NCBI GenBank assembly: GCA_003260345.1
Contig: MORC01000001.1
Span: forward strand, 558,001 to 622,000
Direction: 5' to 3'
DNA: 64,000 nt
Origin: Candidatus Gracilibacteria bacterium GN02-873
GTDB taxonomy: Bacteria; Patescibacteriota; Gracilibacteria; BD1-5; UBA2023
Shown here: piece by piece, positions 40,790-51,726 of the stretch
Numbering within the stretch: the first letter of the stretch is position 1
Layout of the letters: the number at the start of each line of letters is the position of its first letter
Translations under genes and position numbers: made by a program
The notes under the pieces: model-generated
The model's database searches: none
The model's input: the letters and a program-made list of their open reading frames with translations, nothing else
Told to the model about the DNA's origin: nothing

Positions 40790-42250
40790 TTATAAATATT
40801 GAATAAAAATAGAATCAATACTCTCAGAGCCTCATTTTGAAGCAATTTTCTGAAAATCTGCAAAGCCATGTTTTTCAAAAAAATGAGGCACCAAAGTATG
40901 TGCAAAAATATATGTTGCCGTATAAAATGGAGAATGTATAATGTGCTGGTAACTAAGAAAATCGAACAACGAAGAGGAATTTTCTGAAATATATTTTTTA
41001 CAATCATCAGTAGTCTTTATTTTTCATTGCTCAATATTCGCGTATATTTTTTTCTCTATATCAAAAATTTCCCTTGAATACGATAATATATCACCTTTTT
41101 GTTTAAAATATGAAAAATCATACTTTTTATACTTTTGATTTATTAGGAATTTTTCAAGAATTTTTTCAAAAAATACAGCACAAAATTCTCATAAAAATGG
41201 CGAAGCGAAAAAATGAAAAATAGATTGATTCTGAGAATATTGCATTTGATACGCATGTCAAATTTCATGAACAAGAGCAAACAGATCATTCATTTTTCAT
41301 GCAAACGACATATAAATATATGGTGATTGCGAAAGGGTTCCCGTCGTAAAAGCTTGATTACTAGTAATGTTCTCAGTTTCTAGGAAAATTTTTCAGTGAG
41401 TCACCATCCATTGGAAAAAATCTCATAATGAGGTATCACAAGAATTAAGAGCATTATATATAATATCTATAGCTTCATCAATTCAGAATATGAAATCACT
41501 TTTTCAGCATTCCGACGTATTTTGTGAGATATATTTTTCATCTGATTCGCGGATAATTTTATCTAGAAAACTTGAAGAAATCATGTATTCTTCGCATTGC
41601 TGCTCAAAAAAATTCTGATATCCTAAAATTTTCGCGTTTTGTGTTCGTAATTCAGCCAAAGAAAAATAGATTTCAAGCACCGACTCGCAAAAAACATTTT
41701 TGTCAATTCTTGTCTGATAAAATTCTTCGCTTAACGTTCAATATTGATGAATTTTTTCTTGAATTTGTAGCGTATTCTGAAAAAAAACATAAATATTTCA
41801 AGATTTGTTTCGGCGGCGTTTTTGGCTAATTCATCGAAAAATCGCGAATCGATATTTTTCAAATTCAGGCTTTTGTACTAAATTTTCTAATTTTTTATAA
41901 AAATTTTCATCGCATTCATCAAGCATTTTTTCAAATTTCTGAAAAAAATCTAACATCAATGTATTTAATTTTTTGAGATATTCTTGACCTTGCGAGGAAA
42001 GATCTAAAAAATTTTTATAGAAAATAAAATATTTAATTTTTTCTGCGAGCTTTAAAATTCTCTCGTTTTCCTCATAAAATCATAATAATTTTTCAGAAGT
42101 ATGAAAAGTACGAAAAGTATGTTTATAATTTTTTACGAATTTTTCTGTTAATTTTTGTAGTAATAAAAAATCCTGATGAAAGTGTATATCATCAAATCCG
42201 GTATAAAATTCATCAAGATTCCACGAAAATGTTAGTTCTGAGTGATGCAT
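40790..42250 (-). CDS. M3-family metallopeptidase (oligoendopeptidase F-like)
   Basis: 486 aa, invisible as a single gene without recoding: I count 13 TGA among 20 Gly codons. The zinc motif is HEIGHAYQM (residues 328-332 HEIGH, with its G a TGA), and the third ligand is the Glu of GEFCAVFFE, 23 residues further on, the M3 spacing. The C-terminal segment SYQHIIHSPFYTATYIFAH matches the family's Y..h....pFY...Y.. substrate region. Length is shorter than typical PepF (about 600), from a reduced N-terminal domain. It starts inside the 3' end of the exonuclease gene (19-nt overlap) and ends 1 nt before ruvC. Confidence 0.9.
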
Positions 42251-42852
42251 CCGCCTTCCAGCTTTAAAAATTTAATCAATACTTCTCGTGTTGCAAGAAT
42301 ATCTCCACGAGCTGTATGTGCTTTATATTCAGAAACTCCAAGATACTCCGCAAGACCACCAGGCTTTGAGAGGCTCGTTGATTTGTGTGGAATTTCCTGA
42401 TCATGATAGCGTGCAACCGCATTACGAACATTCGCAATGGATTTGGTATCAATAATATCGTTCCCGAGTTTCAAATACACTGAATTTCGGCGCGCATGAT
42501 GAAATACTGAAGCCAAGAATGACAAATCAGCGGTTACATATTGCCCAACGATAATAGGTTTTTCATCATTTGGGAAATAAGCAGCCAAAAATTGTACAAA
42601 AAATTCCGTAAATTCTTCATAACTTTTACCATGAGCAATTCTTTCGAGCGTAAAACCATTATATTTGAGTGCTTCTTGATCAATAATAATGTTTGGTGGC
42701 GGACACAAATCCATAAAAAATTCGCCAATAATCTCAAATTTATCATCCATTACCATCATTCCTGCCTCAATAACGCCATGTTGAAAAGGATTCAGACCAG
42801 TCATCTCCAAATCCATAATTAAATATCTTCAAATTTTTTGTTGCTTTTCCAT
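42232..42852 (-). CDS. DnaQ-like (DEDDh) 3'-5' exonuclease
   Basis: 206 aa. Exonuclease motifs: YLIMDLEMTGL (Asp14, Glu16), the second acid in YVTADLSFLASVF, and HTARGDILATRE with the His-Asp of ExoIII. The ATG at 42852 is preferred: it adds MEKQQKIGRY before the core (its G is TGA) so that the first beta strand is complete; the ATG at 42816 would begin at the catalytic Asp itself. It is similar to oligoribonuclease and to DNA polymerase III epsilon; the sequence alone does not separate them. Confidence 0.85.
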
Positions 42853-42878
42853 TGATAACAAATAAAATAATCTGGCTC

Positions 42879-42906
42879 ATTTTAACACAATATAGTTTCT
42901 TGTCAA
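42879..42906 (-). promoter_or_regulatory. Promoter of the exonuclease-M3-ruvC unit
   Basis: On the minus strand TTGACA (42906-42901), 16-nt spacer, TAAAAT (42884-42879). The start codon is 27 nt downstream. Confidence 0.7.
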
Positions 42907-42914
42907 AAAAATTT

Positions 42915-43541
42915 ATGCCAAAGCCTTTTCAAATTCATGATCCATACTTTATTAAAGCCAAAAAAATGGGATACCGAGCTCGTAGTGCGTTCAAGCTTTT
43001 GGAACTTCAAGAGCGATATAATCTTATCAAGCCAAATATGAATGTGCTTGATGTTGGTGCAGCGCCAGGGAGTTTTTTGCAAGTAATTGCCAAAATTGTT
43101 GGTCAAAAATGAAAAGTTGTTGGGATTGACATTCAAAAAATTGATCCAAATTTTGGCTATCCAAACATTTTTTTGCTCCAAGAAAGTATTTTTGAGTATG
43201 AAAAAATTTGTGATTTTCTGGAAAATATTGGTATCAGCAATAAAAGCCCTGATGAAAATCCTGAATTTGACCTCATCACTTCGGATATTGCACCAGCAAC
43301 GACGGGAATGACGGGCGTTGATCAATACAAATCCGTAGAACTCAATTTGGCGATTCTCGAAGTTGCCAAAGCTTTTCTCAAAAAAGACGCTACGCTCGTG
43401 CTCAAAGTTTTTGTTGGAGAAGATGTCAACGATCTCATCGTACCAATTAAGCAACATTTTAAAAAATTGTCACGATTCAAGCCAAAAGCGTGTCGTGATC
43501 GCAGTTTTGAAGAATATTTTATTTGCCAAGGAAAAAAATAA
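42915..43541 (+). CDS. rlmE: 23S rRNA 2'-O-ribose methyltransferase RlmE (FtsJ)
   Basis: 208 aa. RARSAFKLLELQERY with the catalytic Lys, SAM motif NVLDVGAAPGSF, acidic TSDIAPATTG with the catalytic Asp, LVLKVFVGED with the second Lys, and RSFEEYFICQG with Glu: the K-D-K-E tetrad. One TGA-Gly after QK. Methylates U2552 in the A-loop in E. coli. Confidence 0.94.
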
Positions 43542-43542
43542 T

Positions 43543-44142
43543 ATGCTTATTTCGCTCAAAAATATTGGTTTTTCTTATCGTTATCCCCTTTTTGAAAAAA
43601 TTTCAGAAACACTTGAAATTGGGGATTTTTTGGCGATTTATGGACCATCATGAGTCGGAAAATCAACGCTTTTGGAAATTATTGGAAATATTCGAAAACC
43701 ATCAAATGGAAAAATTTTTTTCGATTCTTCCCTGTCCGATAGGCAAAAAGATTTTTGATATAGTTTTGTTGGTGGACCATTTTTTGAGGAAATGACTGTT
43801 CGTGAAAATATTTTATTTCTCGAATTTTTTTCAAAGATAACCATTGATCGTGATTTTTATGCAGAATTATTAGAAATTTTTGAAATTAAAAATCTCGAGA
43901 ATTTGAGTGTCAAAAATCTTTCAGCAGGCCAACGTGAGCGCGTAAATATGGTGCGTGCCTTCGTTCATAAGCCGAAAATTGTGATTCTGGACGAGCCTGG
44001 AAGCAATCTTGATGCGCGACTTTTTGAAAAAACTTTGCAATTTTTAAAAAATCAAAAAAATAGCGTAATCTGTGTCGCGACACATCACCACGAATACAGA
44101 GAAATTGCCACTAAAATTATTACTTTACAACCACTTTCCTAA
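43543..44142 (+). CDS. ABC transporter ATP-binding protein (LolD/FtsE/MacB-like)
   Basis: 199 aa. Walker A GPSGVGKST (34-42; the first inner G is TGA), signature NLSAGQRERVNM, Walker B IVILDEPGSNLD and H-loop ATHHHE. The Q-loop region reads YSFVGGPFFEEMTVREN with no Gln at the usual place, which is unusual. Its stop overlaps the ATG of the permease (TAATG), so the two form a transporter. Confidence 0.92.
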
Positions 44143-45341
44143 TGTTTTCATTTTTTTTCAAACATATTTTTAAGCATTTTTCTCGAAGTATTGCGATTGT
44201 TTTCAGTATTTTTTTTGTTTTTTTGGTCGGGATTTTTGGAATTTATGCCTACCAAAATGTGCAGGCGGTTATCAAGCATTTTTCGTATTTGGGCAATAAT
44301 CCGAATCGTCTCACCATTTCAGCAGATACAAATATTCTCAATATTTTTAGCAAAGAAGAGGGCTTGTCAGAGGAAAAAATTCAGGAAATCGAGCAAGATG
44401 AAAATCTCGAAAATGTGCAGATTTTTCGACTCGTACAAATTCCTGTCAGTGCTAAATTTTGATTTTTTTCTTTTGCTCTTGAAAGTGATATCCCCGTTTT
44501 TTCCGTCACAGATAGTGCTTTAGAAAACACAAAAAACATAATTCCTGTGGGTATGTCGCGCACTATGGTTGACCTTTATAACACGCAATTCGCTGGAAGT
44601 TCCAAATTTTTCCCACAAATGTCGGCGGAATTTTTGCTCGGACAAAAAATCGAATTTACTTTTGGAAAATCCAAAATTTTTAATTCCGCCAATAATATCG
44701 CGACACCAATTACTGGAACACTTTCGGCGATTAACAACGATTTTCCAGGATTTGGAATTGTGCTTCCCGAGTCAATTGTAAAGCAAAAACTGGAAGAAAT
44801 TGGTTTTTCTCTTGGTGCACCATACAAGATTGTGGCGTACATGAAAAACCCTGGTTTACGCGATAATATCATCAAAAATCATCCCGGCCTCAATATTCGT
44901 TTTTCGATGGATGATATCAAAAAAACGGAAGAAAAAATTATGATAGCGGGTTTGATTTTATGATGAATTGGAAGTTTTCTTGCAGGAATGTTTATCGTTT
45001 TTTTCTGTTTTTTGCTTTTTGGATATTTTCGTGAGCGGAAAAATTATTTTCAAATGATTTCACTTTTTGGCTTGAAATCATATAAATCATATATTCTCAC
45101 GATTGGAGAGCCACTTTTTTTCTCAATTTTTGGAATTCTTTTCGGAATTTTCGTGAGCATTTTTTTCATGCAAAATATCCACCCAAAATTGATTCAAATC
45201 ATTCAGGAAAAATGAATTTTTTTCAATCATATAAGTCTTTCTGTGTGAGAAATTTTGATATTTGGAATTATTGTTTTTGTATCATTTTTTATTCTCATTT
45301 TTATTCTTGATTGGAAAATTCGAAAAAAATACGAAAAATAA
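44142..45341 (+). CDS. FtsX/MacB-type ABC transporter permease
   Basis: 399 aa. One N-terminal helix (IVFSIFFVFLVGIFGIYAY), a large extracytoplasmic domain of about 240 residues, then three helices (GSFLAGMFIVFFCFLLFGYF, PLFFSIFGILFGIFVSIFF, IFGIIVFVSFFILIFIL): the four-helix layout of FtsX/LolC/MacB. The loop FQMISLFGLKSYKSYIL matches the family's lr.lGasr..i coupling helix. About six TGA-Gly. With its ATPase it may extrude lipoproteins or peptides or regulate wall hydrolases. Confidence 0.88.
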
Positions 45342-45400
45342 ACAAAAAAACTTTTCATTTTTAAATTTTCTATATAATATTCACATTATTTATTTTTATT

Positions 45401-47209
45401 ATGACGATTCTTTCATCTGACATTCGAAGCAAATATCTCGAATTTTTTAAAACCAAAAATCATGCAATCATTCCTTCTGCGCCACTAGTGCCAGAAAATG
45501 ATCCTTCCGTACTTTTTAATACTGCGGGAATGCAGCCACTAGTTCCCTATCTTTTGGGGGAACCCCATCCGCTCGGGAAACGCCTTGCCGATGTTCAAAA
45601 ATGTGTCCGAACGGGTGATATTGATGATGTAGGCGATGATACACACTTGACATTTTTTGAAATGCTCGGAAACTGGTCATTGGGTGATTATTTCAAAGAG
45701 GAGTCAATTACCATGAGTTGGGAATTTTTGACAAGCCCAGAGTGGCTCGGACTTGATCCTGATATGATTTCTGTGACTGTATTTGAGGGTGATGAAAATG
45801 CTCCTCGTGACGAAGAATCTGCAGAAATTTGGAAAAAAATCGGAGTTCCAGATCACAAAATCGCCTACTTGCCAGCGGAGGATAACTGGTGGGCAGCTGG
45901 ACCAACAGGACCCTGTGGACCAGATAGTGAAATTTTTTATTGGATGGGCGAAGGAAAGCCTCCGAAGGATTCCAATAAAGGAAGTGATCCTGATAATTGG
46001 ATGGAAATCTGGAATAATGTTTTCATGCAATATAATCGTATTGATGAAAAAACACTTGTAGAACTCCCAGCAAAATGTGTGGATACTGGTATGGGTATTG
46101 AGAGATGTACTGTAACCCTTAATAAACTCAAATCCGTATATGAGACTGATTTGTTCGTTCCTGTCCTCACAAAAATTCGTGAAATGGTGGGAGACAACAG
46201 TTATAACGAAAAATCTGCACGAATTATTGCAGACCATATTCGTTCTGCAACACACATGATTTCTGATGGTGTAGTGCCAAAAAATATTGATCAGGGCTAT
46301 ATTTTACGACGACTCATTCGCCGTGCTATTCGCGAAGCTCACAAGATGGGATTTGAGGGAATGTTTACGAATGAAATTGCGAAAATCTATATTTCTCAAT
46401 TTGAAAATATTTACCCGACCATCAAGGAAAATTCTGAAAAAATTCTCACAGAACTCACCAATGAGGAAAATCGTTTTGCGAAAACCCTCAAAGATGGAAT
46501 CAAGGAATTTGAAAAAATCGTTCGTGGCTTTGATATCGCATTCGAAAAAACTGGAAATCGTCCGACACAAATTGCTGGAACTCGTGCTTTTACACTTTTT
46601 GATACCTACGGATTCCCGCTCGAAATGACTATTGAGCTCGCTAAAGAAAAAAACCTGACAGTTGATGTTGAAGGCTTTAATAAAGCATTTCAAGCGCATC
46701 AAGAAAAATCTCGCACTGCCGCGGCTGGAAAATTCAAAGGTGGACTGGGCGACAATTCTGCCGAAACAGTAGCGCTCCATTCGGCTTGTCACCTTATGCT
46801 CGCAGGACTTCGAGAAGTCCTTGGTGAGCACGTTCATCAAGCTGGATCAAACATTACTCCAGAGCGTTTGCGCTTCGACTTCACGCACCCAGAAAAAATG
46901 ACTGACGAACAGAAAAAAATGGTAGAAGAATACGTAAATAATGCTATTCAAAAGGGATTTTCGACAAGCATTGCTCAAATGCCAAAAGAGGAAGCCAAAG
47001 CACAATGAGTGGAAGGAAGTTTCTGGGAAAAATATCCAGATATTGTAAAAGTGTATACAATGAAAGGTACTGACGGAACTATTTACAGTCGAGAACTCTG
47101 CGGTGGACCACATGTAGAAAATTCTCAAAATATGGGAACTTTCAAGATTACAAAAGAAGAGGCTTCATCAGCGGGCGTTCGTCGCATCAAAGCAATACTT
47201 ACCAAGTAA
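45401..47209 (+). CDS. alaS: Alanyl-tRNA synthetase, short form without C-terminal domain
   Basis: 602 aa; bacterial AlaRS is usually about 870. The class II core is intact (TAGMQPLVPYLLG, FFEMLGNWSLGDYF, CVDTGMGIERC). The editing domain holds its zinc ligands HSACH (460-464) and CGGPHV (Cys567, His571). The protein ends just after the editing domain (AGVRRIKAILTK), so the DHHA1/C-Ala part that dimerises and binds the tRNA elbow is missing. One TGA (Gly536, KAQGVEG) joins the last 66 residues, including half of the editing zinc site. Confidence 0.97.
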
Positions 47210-47236
47210 AAAACTCCAATTGGAGTTTTTTACTTG
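47205..47236 (+). terminator. alaS terminator
   Basis: A perfect 16-bp palindrome, AAGTAAAAAACTCCAA / TTGGAGTTTTTTACTT, overlapping the stop codon. Confidence 0.85.
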
Positions 47237-47294
47237 GGCTTTTATTGACAAATTTTTTAAAATATTTTATAATCAAACAAATAATCACAAAATA

Positions 47295-48812
47295 ATGACA
47301 AATTCACCAAAAGATCAACCAAAATCGAGTAGCATCACAAAAATTATTACTGGAAGTGTTGTGGCTGGCGTACTCGCTATGGGATGAAAAGTTTATCTTA
47401 AAGCCCACTCGGAAGAAATATGTACCGACAATCAATATCGTATTCTTCATCTACTTACTGAGTGTGATAATCTGGAAAAAATCCCGCACTTTCCCCTTTA
47501 TAAGAATGGGATTTTGTTTTCAAAAGACGAAGAAATTGCACAAATTCAAGAAACGTACGGAATTCACCATCGAAATGTGAATGTTTCAAAAGCTGATGAG
47601 GAAAGCGCTACGCAGAGACAAAAAATTCGTCATAAACACTTTTTGCAATCAGAAAAATGAAAAACACAAATCGATGAGGCATTCTATAATCGGAAAAATC
47701 TTGCAAATTGGCTAGTGAACATTCGTCAAGAATCAGACCGAAAATACGACATTTCTGATACTTTAATTACTCAAAAACGTATTTTTGTGACGCCAGATAC
47801 GGCACAAATAATGAATAAAATCTGAACGGAATTTTGGGAGCATACACGCAGTAAAATGTATATCACCGATATTCGAGAAGTCAACACCAAAAATTACAGC
47901 AAAACACTGATGATGCCCGCATTCCAAATCAGTAAAACACATATTATCGATAAAAATGGTAACAAGCGCCCAATCAAAGATACTCACTTGCGTATACTCA
48001 AAGAAATTCTAGTAGAAGCTGATGTACAAAATACGATTATTTTTACAGAAGATTCTAAAAATATTTCTGTATATGTCACATATGTAAGCCAGCCCATCAA
48101 ACAAGCCTTTCCAAAGCTAAATGCGATTGACGCAGATTTTATAAAAACTCCTCGTGAAAAACGAACACCCATTTCTCTTTATTTGAACCAAAATGGACTT
48201 CCAGAATCCTCAAAAATTATTTTGAGCGATATTTTTGCTAAAGCGCAGATTGATTATAGTCAGTTTTCTCCAGCTCAAAAACGGATCATAACAGAAAATT
48301 TGAAATATTTTATAAAATATGTTTTACATATTGAAAGTAGCGACGGACAATATGTAAACAATAAAACATCAACCGCTACTTGACCCTTCCAAATTTTGGA
48401 TGGACGCAATAAACAAACCGGAGCGCGCATTCCAGCATATCAAGGCACCAACAAATTTACGACATATGAAGTGCTTCTCAGAACATATATGAAATACGCT
48501 AATAATAGCAACATTCCGGATCCAAAAAATTCTGGGCACCCAGATTTTATCACGCAAGCATATAATTCTAATGGAAAAATCAGTCCAAATGAACTCAATC
48601 AGGAGCAAAGCATCAATCTTTTTTTGGTTGGAACTTTTTTGGGCGACGATAAAGCTAATGCTGAATTGCTCATGAAAGTAGTGATACTTGGCGATACTAA
48701 TGCGGTTGAAACTCTTTATCGAAAACATCATACGAATCCTGATGCCCAAACAGAACTTATGATCAAAAAAACAAATTTGCAGTTTGGAGACCGTTTTCAG
48801 AAAGTTTTATAA
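47295..48812 (+). CDS. Membrane-anchored protein with lysozyme-like C-terminal region
   Basis: 505 aa, about five TGA-Gly codons. N-terminal anchor (IITGSVVAGVLAMGGKVYL). A large charged middle part without known motif is followed by YVLHIESSDGQYVNNKTSTA and then TGPFQILDG, where the G is TGA. The order Glu-Ser...Ala-Thr-Gly-Pro-Phe-Gln matches the catalytic Glu and the SxxGxxQ block of lytic transglycosylase/lysozyme folds. If correct, the enzyme acts on peptidoglycan outside the membrane. This assignment is inferred from a short motif. Confidence 0.6.
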
Positions 48813-48863
48813 AAACTTGAAGAAAATGGTTTTTTCATTACAATTTATTTTTTAAAATTTTTT

Positions 48864-50270
48864 ATGAAACAAACAAAAATTATTGCCACTATTGGACCAG
48901 CAAGCGAATCGCCAGAAACACTCGAAAAATTATATCACGCGGGCGCCAATATTGCGCGTATCAATTGTTCTCATTTTGATGAGGAAGAATTTTTACAAAA
49001 AGTCAACATCATCAAAGAACTCAACCAAAATGGAAAAACAAATTTTTCCATCATGCTTGATACCAAAGGCCCAGAAATTCGAACCACCCTCATGGAGACG
49101 CCACTCGAAGTAAAGGCTGGAGATACTGTCATTGTCACGATTCCAGAATTTGCTGATAAATTCGAGAAACGCCTTGTTTCCGATTATCCATATACAATTA
49201 TTGATGAGCAAGTTGGAAACCTTATTGATGTAGATTGTGGGCTTTTGTCGCTCAGTATTCAAGAAAAAAATTCCGATCACCTTGTGTGTTATGCGCACCA
49301 CAGCTACACGATTAAAAGTCGTCGGCACATCAATCTTCCAGGAATCACGCTCAAATTTCCTGGTCTCACGGATATTGATAAATATCATATTCAATTTGGA
49401 ATCGAGAATGGAATCCATCTTGTGGCAATGAGTTTTGTGCGAGACAAATCGCATATTCAGGAATATCGAGCTTTTTTGCACGAAATTAATGCTCCAAAAA
49501 TTCCTGTTATCGCCAAAATTGAAACACTCGATGCTGTGGAAAAAGTTGATGAAATTATCATGGAGGCGGACGGAATCATGGTGGCTCGCGGAGATTTGGG
49601 TGCACAAGTACCAATGGAACAGCTCCCTTCTGTTCAGGAAATGATTGTCAAAAAATGTTTACTTGCAGGAAAACCCGTTATCGTTGCAACAAATATGCTT
49701 GAATCCATGATTGACAACCCGACACCAACTCGTGCTGAGCTTACTGATGTTCATAATGCCGTAAAACAAAGTGCTGATGCAACGATGCTTTCTGGTGAGT
49801 CTGCAATCGGAAAATACCCGGTGGAGGCTGTGACTATGATGCGAAAAATTATTAGCTATACGGAAGAAATAACTGATAAGTCTCATCAGCATTTTGTACG
49901 AAATATTGGAATTGACGAAAATAAAAAAGAAGTGATTCGAATGAGCCTGTATCTCGCTGACAAGATTGACGCCAAGGCAATTGTAGTGTTTACACATACT
50001 GGTTTTATGGGAAAAACGGCAGCCGCCCTTCGCCCTGAACAGCCCGTATACGCGTTTACTTTTTCGGATGCAACAGTGAAAAATCTCGCGCTTCATTATG
50101 GAGTGAATCCTGTTTTAATCAAGGAGAGCAACAATGCTCAACACCTTGAAGTGGCAAAAAATTATCTTTTAGAAAATTTTATTTTGAAAAAAGGCGACAC
50201 GATTGTAGTTTTGATCGATGGAAACGCTAATCAAGAATCCGCACCAGAAATGAAGGTTGTAACCCTCTAA
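48864..50270 (+). CDS. pyk: Pyruvate kinase
   Basis: 468 aa. TKIIATIGPASES, ARINCSHF, MLDTKGPEIRT, PVIAKIETLDAVEKVDEI with the catalytic Lys, GIMVARGDLGAQVP, and KPVIVATNMLESMIDNPTPTRAE plus the DATMLSGESAIGKYP signature. No TGA codons. Converts PEP and ADP to pyruvate and ATP, the last step of glycolysis. Monocistronic with a strong terminator; the only central-carbon gene in the window. Confidence 0.97.
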   Translation: MKQTKIIATIGPASESPETLEKLYHAGANIARINCSHFDEEEFLQKVNIIKELNQNGKTNFSIMLDTKGPEIRTTLMETPLEVKAGDTVIVTIPEFADKFEKRLVSDYPYTIIDEQVGNLIDVDCGLLSLSIQEKNSDHLVCYAHHSYTIKSRRHINLPGITLKFPGLTDIDKYHIQFGIENGIHLVAMSFVRDKSHIQEYRAFLHEINAPKIPVIAKIETLDAVEKVDEIIMEADGIMVARGDLGAQVPMEQLPSVQEMIVKKCLLAGKPVIVATNMLESMIDNPTPTRAELTDVHNAVKQSADATMLSGESAIGKYPVEAVTMMRKIISYTEEITDKSHQHFVRNIGIDENKKEVIRMSLYLADKIDAKAIVVFTHTGFMGKTAAALRPEQPVYAFTFSDATVKNLALHYGVNPVLIKESNNAQHLEVAKNYLLENFILKKGDTIVVLIDGNANQESAPEMKVVTL

Positions 50271-50296
50271 AAAATCCCCTACTCTGGGGATTTTAT
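50268..50296. terminator. Terminator between pyk and the VOC gene
   Basis: AAAATCCCC / GGGGATTTT hairpin with T runs on both sides, between convergent stops at 50270 and 50317. Confidence 0.85.
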
Positions 50297-50316
50297 TTTT
50301 TCTTTTTCAAGATTTT

Positions 50317-50661
50317 TTATTTCTTTTCTTCTGCAAATGTGATTTTATTTCAGTCTGGATCAAGTATTGTTGTACAAAACACAAATCAATAATCCATTAT
50401 TTCTCAAACCTCAACTCACAAAGATTTTAATTCCTCAGTGTATTCATATAAATTTTTTACTCAAATAATTACACCTGATTTTTGAAAATTTTCATCTCCA
50501 CTTTGTCAAACTCAAATAAGTGCATTTGGAAGAATTTCCCACTCTGCAAGGCCTTTCATTGGTATTGCGCTTGGTTCTCAAAGCCATGCTTTATACCATT
50601 CTAATGATTTTTCGAAGTTTGAAACAGAGATTCCAGTTGTTATATTTGTAAAATTTTTCAT
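50317..50661 (-). CDS. VOC-superfamily (glyoxalase-like) protein
   Basis: 114 aa, wholly hidden in the standard code: 8 of 12 Gly codons are TGA. The beta-alpha-beta-beta-beta pattern starts ITTGISVSNFEKSLEWYK and closes with the family block TILDPDGNKITFAEE. Metal-ligand residues of true glyoxalase I are not all evident, so it may be a binding or resistance-type VOC protein. Monocistronic, facing pyk. Confidence 0.85.
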
Positions 50662-50696
50662 TCTATTTTTTAGAAAATAATATTTGAGATTATAGT

Positions 50697-51167
50697 TTAT
50701 TTTTTTGTAAAATCAATTTTTTTTCAAGAAACCTCTAATTCTTTTGCTAGTTCTTCTTTTACCTCCATTGGGAGTGAATGACTTGTATTTTCACAAACTT
50801 TTACAGTTGCATTTGGAATAATTTTTGCACTCTGCTTTGCTGCTTCTCCTGTGATTGCAGATTTACCAGAAAGAGCACTATAAACAGGAAATTTATATTT
50901 TTAATTCTTCATCTGAAAGAGTTTTTGGATTTGGTAGAGATTTCTCCATTCATAAACAAATATATCGACCCGAGCAGTCTCTATTTGATGAGTACTTGTT
51001 GGACTTGGGATACTTTTCATTGTCTCATCATAATATTTGAAATACTCAAGTTTTCCATCTGAAGTCTTAAAATGTCATATATGTTTTGTGAAAAATAATC
51101 CTCTAAAAGAGTGCATTATACACAAAACACTTATAAAAACTCCCGAAAAGATAAAAAATCTTTTCAT
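50697..51167 (-). pseudogene. Decayed alpha/beta-hydrolase gene
   Basis: Frame 1 from the ATG at 51167 gives a signal-anchor and a hydrolase-like N-terminus (SDGKLEYFKYYDETMKSIPS, PTSTHQIETARVDIFVYEW) and then stops. A second frame carries MEKSLPNPKTLSDEELKI. A third frame carries the C-terminal end FPVYSALSGKSAITGEAAKQ through VKVCENTSHSLPMEVKEEL, which contains the usual catalytic His region. The nucleophile-elbow part (about 120-150 residues) is absent. An internal deletion plus at least two frameshifts explain this, so it is a recent pseudogene rather than three genes. Confidence 0.75.
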
Positions 51168-51261
51168 ATTTCCAAAAATTAAAAAATATTTTTCAAATTA
51201 TACTCAAAAATAGGAAAATGAGAACAAAAAAATCCCTCACTTTCGTGAGAGATTTGGAGAA

Positions 51262-51642
51262 TTATTTCAATTCAATAGAAGCACCAGCAGCTTCAAGATC
51301 AGCCTTGATTTTTTCTGCTTCGTCCTTTTTAACATCTTTTTTAAGTTCTCCACCGTTGTCAGCAAGAGCTTTCGCTTCACCAAGTCCAAGACCTGTAATT
51401 TCGCGGATAACTTTAATAACAGCGATTTTCTGAGCACCTGCAGATGTAAGCATAACAGTGAATGAAGATTTTTCTTCATCATCACCACCAGCGGCAGCAC
51501 CACCAGCTACTACAGCAACTGGAGCAGCAGCAGAAACACCAAATTTTTCTTCCATAGCAGAAACGAGATCTGCAAGTTCTACGATAGTTAGACCTTCTAC
51601 GAGTTCCATAACTTTTGTAGCGTTTGCTGAAAGTTCAGACAT
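51262..51642 (-). CDS. rplL: Ribosomal protein L7/L12
   Basis: 126 aa. N-terminal dimer helices ([20 protein letters not shown]), an Ala/Gly hinge ([15 protein letters not shown]) and the C-terminal domain with [20 protein letters not shown]. Start at [10 protein letters not shown]. No TGA. Stalk protein that recruits translation GTPases. Confidence 0.98.
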   Translation of the reverse strand: MSELSANATKVMELVEGLTIVELADLVSAMEEKFGVSAAAPVAVVAGGAAAGGDDEEKSSFTVMLTSAGAQKIAVIKVIREITGLGLGEAKALADNGGELKKDVKKDEAEKIKADLEAAGASIELK

Positions 51643-51691
51643 AATTTTAAAAGTTAGAAATAAATACATTTAAGAGATTTTCATCTCGTGC

Positions 51692-51711
51692 CTGCCCACT
51701 GAAGTGAGCAG
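51692..51711 (-). promoter_or_regulatory. Hairpin between rplJ and rplL
   Basis: CTGCCCACT / AGTGAGCAG stem (one G-U) with a 2-nt loop in the 84-nt rplJ-rplL spacer. No U run follows on the minus strand, so it is not a typical terminator; a processing or stability element is possible. Confidence 0.45.
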
Positions 51712-51726
51712 AATACGAAAAGAAAA

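Noticed and set aside
40790..42250. Region that looks non-coding or degraded in the standard code
   Set aside because: With TGA as Gly it is one intact M3 peptidase gene with an HEIGH motif and correct third ligand spacing.
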